Of a stretch of DNA of 64,000 bases, positions 51,563 through 60,000 are shown piece after piece. The translations under genes and the position numbers were made by a program. Below the pieces are notes generated by a model that saw only the letters and a list, made by a program, of their open reading frames with translations, was not told the DNA's origin and ran no database searches. Location of the stretch: positions 1 to 64,000 of the forward strand of contig NZ_JBKBHX010000004.1 of the NCBI RefSeq assembly GCF_046299575.1. The letters run 5' to 3'. This DNA is from Thermaurantimonas sp046299575. GTDB lineage: Bacteria; Bacteroidota; Bacteroidia; Flavobacteriales; Schleiferiaceae. Positions within the stretch are counted from its first letter, which is position 1; every line of letters starts with the position of its first letter.

Positions 51563-52663
51563 TTAAGAGAACATTTCTTTTACTTTTTCAAAGAAAGACT
51601 TATCGGTTTTATCAGGAGCGGGTTTGAAGTTAGGGTCATAGGCCCACGACTGCATGATGCGCTGTTGCTCGGGCGTAAGCTTTTTGGGTATCCACACATT
51701 CACGTGAATCAAAAGATCACCCCTATCATACCCATTGATATTGGGGATGCCCTTTCCTTTTAGTCTTAAAATCTTACCGCTTTGTGTACCAGGTTCAAGT
51801 TTTACTCTCAGCTTAGAACCAAAATAGGGAATTTCTACCTGAGTGCCAAGCACTGCATCGGGTATTGAGATGTAGAGATCATAGTGCAGATTGGTACCTT
51901 CGCGTTTGAAGAGTTCGTGTTCTACTTCTTCGATTTGAATGATTAAATCTCCCGGCTTACCACCACCTGGTGCCTCATTTCCTTTGCCGCGCATTTGCAA
52001 TTGCATACCTTCTACAGCACCGGGGGGTATTTGAATGGTTACGGTATCTTCCACTTTTTCTAATCCATCAGGGCCTACGCCAGGTGGCACATTTGTGATG
52101 GTTTTACCTGTTCCCATACAATGGCCGCAGGCCGACTCTGCCCGCATAGCCCCGAAGATGGTGTTTTGCACCTTGTATACCCTACCACTTCCATTACAGA
52201 TGCGGCACGTTGTAAAGTTTACACCCTTAGCCAGTACCGACCGTTTTATTTTGATTTTCTTCTCAGCACCATTGATGATGTCTTCGAGAGTAACTTTGAT
52301 TTTTACTCGAAGATTTGAACCCTTGGCTGAACTTCTGCTTCCAGAAAAGCCAAATTCGTCACCAAAGCCAAAGATGTCTTTGAAGCGATCGAAGATGTCA
52401 TAGGGGTCCATGTCGGCATACTGACCACCAGCAGACGAAGTAGCTGCGTGGCCATATCTGTCGTACATGGCGCGTTTTTCAGGGTCGCTAAGCACTTCAT
52501 AGGCTTCAGCGGCCTCTTTGAATTTTTCTTCAGCCTCCTTGTTGTTTGGGTTTTTATCAGGATGGTACTGGATGGCCAGCTTCCGATAGGCTTTTTTAAT
52601 CTCATCGGCCGTAGCATTACGGCTCACACCCAGCACTTCGTAGTAATCTCTTTTAGCAGCCAT
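51563..52663 (-). CDS. dnaJ: Chaperone DnaJ, two-motif zinc finger form
   Basis: 366 residues. J domain 1-70 with HPD at residues 34-36, then a Gly/Ser/Asp-rich region (GFGDEFGFSGSR). The central domain has only two CxxCxGxG motifs, CRICNGSG (Cys153/156) and CGHCMGTG (Cys179/182), which correspond to motifs 2 and 3 of E. coli DnaJ; motifs 1 and 4 are missing. The C-terminal substrate-binding domains (IQIPPGAVEGMQLQMRGKGNEAPGG, DRGDLLIHVNVWIP) are intact. It is the co-chaperone for DnaK. Follows grpE by 11 bases. Confidence 0.94.
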   Translation of the reverse strand: MAAKRDYYEVLGVSRNATADEIKKAYRKLAIQYHPDKNPNNKEAEEKFKEAAEAYEVLSDPEKRAMYDRYGHAATSSAGGQYADMDPYDIFDRFKDIFGFGDEFGFSGSRSSAKGSNLRVKIKVTLEDIINGAEKKIKIKRSVLAKGVNFTTCRICNGSGRVYKVQNTIFGAMRAESACGHCMGTGKTITNVPPGVGPDGLEKVEDTVTIQIPPGAVEGMQLQMRGKGNEAPGGGKPGDLIIQIEEVEHELFKREGTNLHYDLYISIPDAVLGTQVEIPYFGSKLRVKLEPGTQSGKILRLKGKGIPNINGYDRGDLLIHVNVWIPKKLTPEQQRIMQSWAYDPNFKPAPDKTDKSFFEKVKEMFS

Positions 52664-52674
52664 ACCTACCGCAT

Positions 52675-53217
52675 TTATTCACCAACTACTACTTTGGCAT
52701 ATCTCAGTACCTTTTCACCGAGCATATAGCCACGTTCTACTTCGTCCACCACCTTTCCCTTCATGTCTTCGCTTGGAGCAGGAATTTTGGTGATGGCTTC
52801 CATAGACTCTACATCGAAGTCCTTTCCACTGGCTGATTCCATTGGCTTTAAGCCCTTGTGAATCATAATGTCCAGCATTTTGTGATGGATCAACTTAAAG
52901 CCTTCTAAAACCGGATCACCTGAAATTTTGTCACCTAAATTTTTAAAGGCTCTGTCAAAATCATCTAAAACAGGCAACAAGGCTTGCATGAGCTCCTTGT
53001 TGGCCGTTTGTACAAGCTCAATGCGCTCTTTGGCATTTCGCTTTCTAAAATTTTCAAAATCAGCGTATAAACGCAAATATTTATCTTTCAATTCTGCAAG
53101 TTCTTCGTCTTCTGAAATAGTGGGTTCAGGCGCTTCGTTTTCAGCGCTTCCCGGTTGATGGGTATCTATAATTGGGTTTTGTACTTCCTCAACGGGTTCT
53201 TTTACGTTTTCTTCCAT
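52675..53217 (-). CDS. grpE: Nucleotide exchange factor GrpE
   Basis: 180 residues. An acidic, Pro/Glu-rich N-terminus leads to the long dimerising helix (EELAELKDKYLRLYADFENFRKRNAKERIELVQTANKELMQALLPVLDDFDRAF) and the C-terminal beta domain (GKVVDEVERGYMLGEKVLRYAKVVVG). It releases ADP from DnaK. Paired with dnaJ; dnaK itself is not here. Confidence 0.94.
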   Translation of the reverse strand: MEENVKEPVEEVQNPIIDTHQPGSAENEAPEPTISEDEELAELKDKYLRLYADFENFRKRNAKERIELVQTANKELMQALLPVLDDFDRAFKNLGDKISGDPVLEGFKLIHHKMLDIMIHKGLKPMESASGKDFDVESMEAITKIPAPSEDMKGKVVDEVERGYMLGEKVLRYAKVVVGE

Positions 53218-53302
53218 TTTTTAACAGAGTAAATTTGGCTTTGGCAATAAATCAAAAGTGCTGCCATCAGATTTTAATCCGACAAAATGGCTTGTTTGAT
53301 TA

Positions 53303-53845
53303 TTAGCGCTGATTGGTGCGAAGTCCTTCAAGGGCGCGTTCGAGTGCCTGCCCTCTCAATCCCCGAGCTATGATAACCCCTTTTTCATCAATAAGATAGG
53401 TCATCGGAATTGAATTTACATTGTAAATACGTGCAGGCTCTGATTTCCAGAATTTTAAGTCACTTACGTGATTCGGCCAAATGAGCCCGTCATCAGCTAT
53501 TGCCTTTTGCCAATCAGCTTTATTCTGATCAAGGGATACGGAATATATTTCAAAGCCATTAGCTTTACCAAATTTGGCATCTTTATAAGTGCGATACAGG
53601 CGAACAAGATTCGGATTTTCCATACGGCATGGCCTACACCACGAAGCCCAAAAGTCAATTAGAACAATCTTGCCCCTTAAATCCGAGAGCTTGAGAATTT
53701 TGTTATCCGGATTGGGGAAAGCAAGCTCGGGAGCTGTATCGCCTACACTAAGACCAACGGATTGATTCTTTTGTTTATATGAAAAAAAAGCAAGTGTTGT
53801 AAAAGACAAAATTGCTACCACAAATAAGACTGAAAAATTTTTCAC
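53303..53845 (-). CDS. TlpA-like membrane-anchored thioredoxin-fold protein
   Basis: 181 residues from GTG at 53845 (VKNFSVLFVVAILSF...). A longer frame begins at TTG 53869, but that codon lies within the -7 box TAACTTTG at 53867-53874 and so cannot be translated from that promoter. A signal anchor is followed by an AhpC/TSA-TlpA fold: GDTAPELAFPNPDNKILKLSDLRGKIVLIDFWASWCRPCRMENPNLVRLYRTY, with the redox pair CRPC, and the cis-Pro segment VNSIPMTYLIDEKGVIIARGLRG. It faces the periplasm and probably reduces or isomerises disulfides, e.g. in cytochrome maturation. Confidence 0.87.
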   Translation of the reverse strand: MKNFSVLFVVAILSFTTLAFFSYKQKNQSVGLSVGDTAPELAFPNPDNKILKLSDLRGKIVLIDFWASWCRPCRMENPNLVRLYRTYKDAKFGKANGFEIYSVSLDQNKADWQKAIADDGLIWPNHVSDLKFWKSEPARIYNVNSIPMTYLIDEKGVIIARGLRGQALERALEGLRTNQR

Positions 53846-53866
53846 GTTTAGAATTATTACGTTGAG

Positions 53867-53874
53867 CAAAGTTA
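53867..53874 (-). promoter_or_regulatory. -7 box TAACTTTG for the TlpA-like gene
   Basis: The minus strand reads TAACTTTG followed by C, 22 bases upstream of the GTG at 53845; it overlaps the alternative TTG start and argues against it. Confidence 0.65.
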
Positions 53875-53931
53875 TTAAATTTTATTTTTCTTTGTATTTA
53901 TGGTCGATTACAAAGCCTGTATTAAACAGAT

Positions 53932-54279
53932 ATGAAACACAGCAGTGTAAGTAAAGCAGCTTATGAACTGTTAACCATTCAGTCAATTGATAGCCCAACC
54001 GATTTACACAACGGTTTAGATGAATTGCTCAATAGACATTTAGATCGCCATTTCATCATTGATGTAACAAAAATTACACTGAAAGAATCGCATTCAAAAG
54101 AATTGCAAAAACTCCTTGATAAATATCGAAGTAGCAATAGATCAATAATTTATATCACAAAGATTGAAGATTTAAGTCATTTTGACGAGCGTGCTCCGGT
54201 GGTGCCCACTTTGCAAGAGGCCATTGACTTTTTAGAGATGGAAGAAATCGAGCGAAAACTGACAGGAGAAGAAGAATAG
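53932..54279 (+). CDS. STAS-like small protein (family seen before ribonuclease Z genes)
   Basis: 115 residues. The pattern HFIIDVTKITLKESHSKELQKLLDKYRSSNRSIIYITKIEDLSHFDERAPVVPTLQEAIDFLEMEEIERKL recalls the short STAS-like proteins that precede ribonuclease Z in many flavobacteria, particularly the ending 'VVPTLxEAxDxxEMEEIER'. No ribonuclease Z gene follows here: apbE converges 8 bases later. It is the only plus-strand gene between the TlpA-like gene and apbE. Function unknown. Confidence 0.68.
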   Translation: MKHSSVSKAAYELLTIQSIDSPTDLHNGLDELLNRHLDRHFIIDVTKITLKESHSKELQKLLDKYRSSNRSIIYITKIEDLSHFDERAPVVPTLQEAIDFLEMEEIERKLTGEEE

Positions 54280-54287
54280 CCTGCTAA

Positions 54288-55292
54288 TCACCGTTCGACG
54301 TACTTTGAAAATCCCTCAGAACGCCAGGTTTCGTAGCCTTTATATCGATCGAAGTAGATAAAAAGGTATTCAAATTCCGGATGTTTAAAGGCAAATTGCT
54401 TGGCTTCTTGAAGTCCCATCACCAGTAGTGCGGTTGCAAGCCCATCAGCAGTGGCGCAGTCATCAGCCATCACTGATACACTTAAGAGGTTGTGGTTAGT
54501 AGGGTATCCGGTCTTGGGATTGATTGTGTGTGACAAGCGCGAACCATTAGGCAAAGTTCTATACTTTCGGTAACTGCCTGAGGTAGCCAGCGATTTGTCT
54601 TTGAGTTTTACTACAGTTTGAAATTTTTGATTGTTTGGATCATCAACGGGTTTCTCAATGCCAATCAGCCAGATTTTATTATTGATGTTCTTGCCTTTGC
54701 AACGCACTTCTCCTCCCACCTCTACCATATAATTCTGTATGCCTTTTGACTCTAAAAATTCAGCAATCACGTCCACAGTATAGCCTTGGGCTATGGCATT
54801 GAGGTCCAATTTCATTCCTGCAGGAAGTTTTACGGAAGTCGAATCATAAGCAATTTTTGAAAAACCAATAAAATTCAGCACAGAATCAACTTTCGAGGAG
54901 TCAATTGCACCAGTGAAGTTTGGGTCTTCAATTTTCCAAAGCTGAACAAGCGGATACACTGTTATATCAAATAAGCCATCTGTCATTTGATAAATCTTAT
55001 CGGAGAGTTTGAGCACATTGTAAAAATGTGTTTCAATTGGAGTCACTTCACCTGCATTCAACCGGGAAATGGTGCTAGACGGCACGTAGGTGCTCATCTC
55101 CTGATCTACAAAAGCAAAGATGCTATCTATCTCTCGCTGATAATCTGTGCCTTGGATGGTGATGTATTGTATGTTGTACGTTGTGCCTTGAGCTTTGCCG
55201 CGATTTATGCGCATTACCTCTTCGCCCACCTTTGGTTGGCATGCTTGAATCATGAAAGTCAATAAAAATATGAGTTTAAAAAGTGATTTCAT
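54288..55292 (-). CDS. apbE: FAD:protein FMN transferase ApbE
   Basis: 334 residues. A lipoprotein signal (FKLIFLLTFMIQAC) anchors it in the envelope. Motifs: GKAQGTTYNIQYI, the FAD/Mg segment MKLDLNAIAQGYTVDVIAEFLESKG, MVEVGGEVRCKGKN, LATSGSYRKYRTL, LSHTINPKTGYPT and SVMADDCATADGLATALLVMG. It uses FAD to link FMN covalently to Thr in NqrB and NqrC. It lies downstream of the nqr operon behind a terminator, so it may be transcribed by read-through or on its own. Confidence 0.95.
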   Translation of the reverse strand: MKSLFKLIFLLTFMIQACQPKVGEEVMRINRGKAQGTTYNIQYITIQGTDYQREIDSIFAFVDQEMSTYVPSSTISRLNAGEVTPIETHFYNVLKLSDKIYQMTDGLFDITVYPLVQLWKIEDPNFTGAIDSSKVDSVLNFIGFSKIAYDSTSVKLPAGMKLDLNAIAQGYTVDVIAEFLESKGIQNYMVEVGGEVRCKGKNINNKIWLIGIEKPVDDPNNQKFQTVVKLKDKSLATSGSYRKYRTLPNGSRLSHTINPKTGYPTNHNLLSVSVMADDCATADGLATALLVMGLQEAKQFAFKHPEFEYLFIYFDRYKGYETWRSEGFSKYVER

Positions 55293-55403
55293 TTGTTAAG
55301 CAATTTTTTTTTCGCGTAAAGTGATTGATAAATAAGAAGAGTTGTTGTTTGTATTTCCTTTTTCTACAAGGAATATTTACCCAAATACCAAAAGAGCAAG
55401 TAT

Positions 55404-55434
55404 AAAAAAAGCCCCTTGCAATAGGGGCTTTTTT
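55404..55434 (-). terminator. Terminator of the nqr operon
   Basis: AAAAAAGCCCCT / AGGGGCTTTTTT flank a six-base loop; a T-run follows in the minus direction. It starts 7 bases after the nqrF stop and has an A-run on the other side as well. Confidence 0.9.
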
Positions 55435-55440
55435 CCGGGA

Positions 55441-56745
55441 TTATCCACCAAAGTCGTCAAACGATATATTTTCTTTGGGTACACCCCAATCGTCGAGCAT
55501 TTTAAGCACTGCAGCATTCATCATGGGAGGACCGCAGAAGTAATATTCAACTTCCTCTGGTTCAGGATGGAATTTCAGGTAATTGTCGATGAGCGCCTGG
55601 TGCACGAATCCTACGAAACCATCCGCCTCACGGTCATTGATGTCTTTAGCCACTTTCCAGTTGTCTTCAGGGAGCGGCTCTGAGAGCACAACATAGAATC
55701 TGAAGTTGGGGAATTCTTTTTCAATTTTGCGGAAGTGATCTATGTAAAAGAGCTCTCTTCGGCTGCGGCCGCCGTACCAGTACGAAACTTTTCTGGTGGT
55801 CTTAAGTGTGTGGAACAAGTGGAAGATATGTGCACGCAGAGGGGCCATACCTGCGCCACCACCTATATAGATCATCTCTTTGTCGGTATTCTTAATGAAG
55901 AATTCACCATAAGGACCAGAGATGGTTACCTTATCTCCCGGCTTGCGCGAGAAGATGTAAGAAGAGCAAATACCAGGGTTTACATCCATCCATTTGTTTT
56001 TAGCTCTGTCCCAAGGTGGGGTAGCGATACGAATATTGAGCATAATAATATTGCCCTCAGCAGGATGGTTTGCCATTGAGTATGCACGAAAGATAGGCTC
56101 ATCGCTAACCATCTTGAGCGACCACATATCGTATTTATCCCAATCAGGCTTAAACTTATCAGGACCGGCTGGATCATCTGGATGTGGACGAATATCTATG
56201 TCTTTAAAATCTACAGTTGTAGGTGGAACGTCGATCTGGATATAGCCACCAGCCTCGAAATGTAGATTTTCGCCCTCAGGTAGTTTTACAACAAACTCTT
56301 TGATAAAAGTTGCAACGTTATAGTTCGATACTACTTCGCATTCCCACTTTTTAATACCGAAAACTTCCTCGGGCACGCGAATTTTCATATCGCCCTTTAC
56401 TTTTACCTGGCAGCCGAGTCTCCAGTGGTCTTGAATCTGCTTTCGGGTGAAGTAACCTACCTCTGTAGGCAGAATTTCACCACCACCTTCCAGCACCTGG
56501 CACTTACACATGGCACATGTGCCACCGCCACCACAGGCTGAAGGTAAAAATATTTTATTGTTGCTGAGCGTAGAGAGGAGTGTGCCTCCGGCTTCTACTT
56601 CCAGAATAGTTCCATTTACATCCAACTTCACTAAACCACCAGGCGAAAGCTTGGCTTTAGCATAGAGCAGGATAGAAACGAGCAGAAGTATTACGACAAA
56701 GAATACTACTGCACTTACTACGATCACATTTACACTCAATAGCAT
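55441..56745 (-). CDS. nqrF: Na+-NQR subunit F
   Basis: 434 residues. It is the electron entry subunit: an N-terminal membrane helix (IVVSAVVFFVVILLLVSILLY), a [2Fe-2S] domain with Cys71, Cys77, Cys80 (CGGGGTCAMC) and Cys112 (WRLGCQV), an FAD domain with FRAYSMANHP and VTISGPYGEFF, and an NADH domain with MIYIGGGAGMAPLRAHIF and the C-terminal EYYFCGPPMMNAAVLKML. It oxidises NADH. Last gene of the operon, 11 bases after nqrE. Confidence 0.97.
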   Translation of the reverse strand: MLLSVNVIVVSAVVFFVVILLLVSILLYAKAKLSPGGLVKLDVNGTILEVEAGGTLLSTLSNNKIFLPSACGGGGTCAMCKCQVLEGGGEILPTEVGYFTRKQIQDHWRLGCQVKVKGDMKIRVPEEVFGIKKWECEVVSNYNVATFIKEFVVKLPEGENLHFEAGGYIQIDVPPTTVDFKDIDIRPHPDDPAGPDKFKPDWDKYDMWSLKMVSDEPIFRAYSMANHPAEGNIIMLNIRIATPPWDRAKNKWMDVNPGICSSYIFSRKPGDKVTISGPYGEFFIKNTDKEMIYIGGGAGMAPLRAHIFHLFHTLKTTRKVSYWYGGRSRRELFYIDHFRKIEKEFPNFRFYVVLSEPLPEDNWKVAKDINDREADGFVGFVHQALIDNYLKFHPEPEEVEYYFCGPPMMNAAVLKMLDDWGVPKENISFDDFGG

Positions 56746-56756
56746 ATGTCCTCCGA

Positions 56757-57374
56757 TTAAAGTTTAATACCCATAAAACTCATAAAAGCCAAGCCCATAA
56801 GGCCCGTGATGATAAAAGTGATGCCGAGACCGCGCAAAGGTGCTGGAACATTCGAATATTTAATCTTTTCGCGGATGGCAGCAATAGCCACGATGGCAAG
56901 AAACCAACCAATACCGCTTCCAATGCCAAATACGGTTGCCTCAGTAATAGTCGAGTAAGCTCTTTCTTGCATAAAAAGGGCTCCACCGAGGATTGAGCAG
57001 TTTACAGCAATTAGAGGCAGGAATATACCGAGTGCATTGTATAGTGCGGGTGCAAACTTTTCGACAGTCATCTCTACGAGCTGAACCATAGATGCAATAA
57101 CTGCTATAAACATAATGAAGCTCAAAAAGCTGAGATCGACAGTAGCAAAGGATGGATCAATCCATTTTAATGCTCCTTCTTTGAGTACATAATTCTCCAG
57201 CAGATAGTTGATAGGTATAGTAATGCCCAATACAAAGATTACAGCTAATCCAAGACCCACTGCTGTGCGCACGGTTTTAGAAACAGCCAGATATGAACAC
57301 ATCCCGAGAAAATATGCGAAAATCATATTTTCTACGAATATTGATTTAACGAATATGTTGATTAAGTCTTGCAT
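56757..57374 (-). CDS. nqrE: Na+-NQR subunit E
   Basis: 205 residues, six predicted membrane helices. Conserved segments include IFVENMIFAYFLGMCSYLAVSKTV, with the Cys that helps hold the intramembrane iron site, and LPLIAVNCSILGGALFMQER with the second Cys. It is paired with NqrD around the membrane cluster. 15 bases after nqrD. Confidence 0.96.
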   Translation of the reverse strand: MQDLINIFVKSIFVENMIFAYFLGMCSYLAVSKTVRTAVGLGLAVIFVLGITIPINYLLENYVLKEGALKWIDPSFATVDLSFLSFIMFIAVIASMVQLVEMTVEKFAPALYNALGIFLPLIAVNCSILGGALFMQERAYSTITEATVFGIGSGIGWFLAIVAIAAIREKIKYSNVPAPLRGLGITFIITGLMGLAFMSFMGIKL

Positions 57375-57389
57375 GGTAATCGGTCGTTT

Positions 57390-58073
57390 TTAAATTTTTT
57401 CAATCAGTTTAGTGTTTCTTGACCTTTGTATCCAGATGATTATGGCAACAGTGATTAGTGCCATAGGAGGCAGCAGCATTAAGCCGTTATTTGCGTAGAA
57501 ACCTCCATTTGAAAGCATCCAGGATTTTGGAATCACCGGAATGTCCAACAAAGTTCCATTGCCAAGCAGCTCGCGGAAGAACGCTACCGCAATGAGAATA
57601 ACACCGTAACCAAGTGCATTTCCGATACCATCGAGGAAGGATTTCCATGGTGTATTACCTAAGGCAAAGGCCTCAAACCGACCCATAATAATACAATTGG
57701 TTATGATCAATCCAACGAACACTGAAAGCTGTTTGCTAATGTCGTACACATAAGCTTTGAGTACCTGGTCCACTAAGATCACCAGAGACGCAACTACGAC
57801 AAGCTGTACAATGATTCGAATTCTGTTAGGAATATAGTTTCTCATCAATGAGATTACTACATTACCAACAGCTAGAACAAACATCACTGACAAAGACATT
57901 ACAATGGCCGGCTTCAACTTTACTGTAATAGCAAGTGCCGAGCAAATGCCTAAAACCTGGACAGTTATTGGGTTATTGTCATTTAAAGGGTCAGTAATGA
58001 GCTTGCGGTTCTTTTTCGAGAAAAGAGGTTCGCTCTCTTTTACCTGAATTTTTTTCTCTGCTACTTCACTCAT
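57390..58073 (-). CDS. nqrD: Na+-NQR subunit D
   Basis: 227 residues, membrane protein homologous to NqrE. VQVLGICSALAITVKLKPAIVMSLSVMFV and FVGLIITNCIIMGRFEAFAL carry the two Cys of the intramembrane iron centre. The N-terminal ~25 residues are a soluble, charged extension. 4 bases after nqrC. Confidence 0.96.
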   Translation of the reverse strand: MSEVAEKKIQVKESEPLFSKKNRKLITDPLNDNNPITVQVLGICSALAITVKLKPAIVMSLSVMFVLAVGNVVISLMRNYIPNRIRIIVQLVVVASLVILVDQVLKAYVYDISKQLSVFVGLIITNCIIMGRFEAFALGNTPWKSFLDGIGNALGYGVILIAVAFFRELLGNGTLLDIPVIPKSWMLSNGGFYANNGLMLLPPMALITVAIIIWIQRSRNTKLIEKI

Positions 58074-58077
58074 GGCA

Positions 58078-58767
58078 TTACTTGTTGTAAGATTTCAGAA
58101 AACCGATATAATTTTTCAAATTGTCCCTAAGCATGGCATCTACCCCCACTGAAGTAATTGTTCCACCAGAAATACCATTGACTTGATAATCTCCAGAGGC
58201 ATCGCCTTTTCGAACTTCGATGGAAACAAACTCATCTCCTTTAATAATTTTTTTGTTGGCGAACTGGCTTTGAAAACCTGCCGTATTGATTTCAGCTCCT
58301 AAACCCGGAGTTTCCGATTTGTGGTCAAATGTGGCGCCATAAACGGTTTCTACATCATCGTTTAGAGCAATATATCCCCAGATAGGACCCCAAAGACCCT
58401 TTCCTCTCAAAGGAATGATGTAATAAGTTTTACCGTCTTTTTCAGCTACGAAAAGCGGATTTAGTCGCTGATCAGCGGGTTTTTTGATCTCATCAGCCAG
58501 GTTTACTTTGAGTGCATCCACACCTCCTACTTCTTGTCCATTTTTAATCACGAGGGATTTTTTAATGTATTGGTCGAAGGCTTTTTCTGCTTCGTTGCGC
58601 TCAACGTTTACACCGATAGATTTAAGGATATTCTGTTTGATTTCGAGATCAATGTTCTTTTGCTGCTTATCCCTAAGCGATATAGCAGTGAAAGACAGGA
58701 GGGCTGCTACGATAACAACCATCACGGCAGCAAAGGTGAAAGTATAGCCGTTGCTATTTACGTTCAT
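58078..58767 (-). CDS. nqrC: Na+-NQR subunit C
   Basis: 229 residues. A single N-terminal helix (FTFAAVMVVIVAALLSFTAISL) precedes a periplasmic FMN-binding domain. The flavinylation site is in YQVNGISGGTITSVGVDAML (Thr203), where SGGT stands for the usual SGAT/SGGT-type motif recognised by ApbE. TPGLGAEI is also conserved. Four bases separate it from nqrB and nqrD. Confidence 0.96.
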   Translation of the reverse strand: MNVNSNGYTFTFAAVMVVIVAALLSFTAISLRDKQQKNIDLEIKQNILKSIGVNVERNEAEKAFDQYIKKSLVIKNGQEVGGVDALKVNLADEIKKPADQRLNPLFVAEKDGKTYYIIPLRGKGLWGPIWGYIALNDDVETVYGATFDHKSETPGLGAEINTAGFQSQFANKKIIKGDEFVSIEVRKGDASGDYQVNGISGGTITSVGVDAMLRDNLKNYIGFLKSYNK

Positions 58768-58771
58768 TTTC

Positions 58772-59965
58772 TTAGGCTTTTACAGTTTGGAGTTTCATTC
58801 TTTTCATGCGCTTCTTAATGTTTGCTTCCACTACATAGTGGTCAATCAGCGGAGCAAACACATTCATCAGCAGGATGGCCAGCATAATACCTTCAGGATA
58901 AGCCGGATTAAATACGCGAATCATGATAGCAAAAAATCCAATTAGGAAACCATAAATCCATTTGCCTTTTTCAGTTTGTGCAGCACTTACTGGGTCAGTA
59001 GCCATAAAGACGATCCCGAAAGCAAATCCGCCCATAATCAGATGCTGCCAGGCAGGAATGCTCATAAATCCCTTCATCTCAGGAGTAATGGCTGCAGAAC
59101 TTACAGCATTGAAGATTAATCCCATTGTAAGGGCACCAAGTACTCCGGAGAGCATAATCTTCCAGCTACCAACACCTGTGGCAATTAAGATCACAGCCCC
59201 AATCAATATGGCCAATGTAGATGTTTCGCCCACAGACCCGGGAATGAAACCTAAAAACATGTCGATCGCTGAAAAATCGGTCTTACCAGTGGTGGCAAGA
59301 TCGCCCAGTGCAGTAGCTCCAGAGTAGCCATCAACGGCTTCTCCCTTAAGCATACCACCAATCCATACTTTTTCGCCTGACATGTAAGATGGGTATGCGA
59401 AGAAGGCAAAAACACGTGCTGTGAGTGCCGGATTAAGTATGTTCATCCCGGTACCACCAAACACCTCTTTACCTATTACCACAGCAAATACTACTGATAT
59501 TGCCAACATCCACAGCGGAATATCGATGGGCATAATCAGCGGAATGAGCATACCTGTTACGAGGTATCCTTCATTGATTTGATGCCCCTTAACAATGGCC
59601 ATTCCGAACTCAATGCCCAGACCTACACCATAAGACACAATGAGCATCGGTATAATCTTAGTAGCACCGTAGAGGAACATATCCCAGAAAGTAACCACCT
59701 CGAGCATGCCAGCTGCTTTGAAGTGCTGGTACCCGGCGTTGTACATTCCGAAAAGCAGTGCCGGGATGAGTGCCACTATTACGGTAAACATGGTCCTCTT
59801 AAGATCAATGCCGTCGCGAATGTGAGCACCTCTCGCTGGCGTTGTATGACCGGGCACAAATAAAAAGGTGTAAAATGCATCGTAAGCCGGCCAGTACTTG
59901 TGCAATTTGCCTCCCTTTTCAAATTGTGGTCTTAGGGAGTCCATGAAGTTTTGAATTGCTTTCAT
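58772..59965 (-). CDS. nqrB: Na+-NQR subunit B
   Basis: 397 residues, about ten membrane helices. Covalent FMN site is Thr218 in VDGYSGATALGDL; the riboflavin and quinone regions and GGTGMNILNPALTARVFAFFAYP are conserved. It forms the main Na+ path. 35 bases after nqrA. Confidence 0.97.
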   Translation of the reverse strand: MKAIQNFMDSLRPQFEKGGKLHKYWPAYDAFYTFLFVPGHTTPARGAHIRDGIDLKRTMFTVIVALIPALLFGMYNAGYQHFKAAGMLEVVTFWDMFLYGATKIIPMLIVSYGVGLGIEFGMAIVKGHQINEGYLVTGMLIPLIMPIDIPLWMLAISVVFAVVIGKEVFGGTGMNILNPALTARVFAFFAYPSYMSGEKVWIGGMLKGEAVDGYSGATALGDLATTGKTDFSAIDMFLGFIPGSVGETSTLAILIGAVILIATGVGSWKIMLSGVLGALTMGLIFNAVSSAAITPEMKGFMSIPAWQHLIMGGFAFGIVFMATDPVSAAQTEKGKWIYGFLIGFFAIMIRVFNPAYPEGIMLAILLMNVFAPLIDHYVVEANIKKRMKRMKLQTVKA

Positions 59966-60000
59966 TCTTCAAAAAATTATATCATTCAACATTTAATCTA

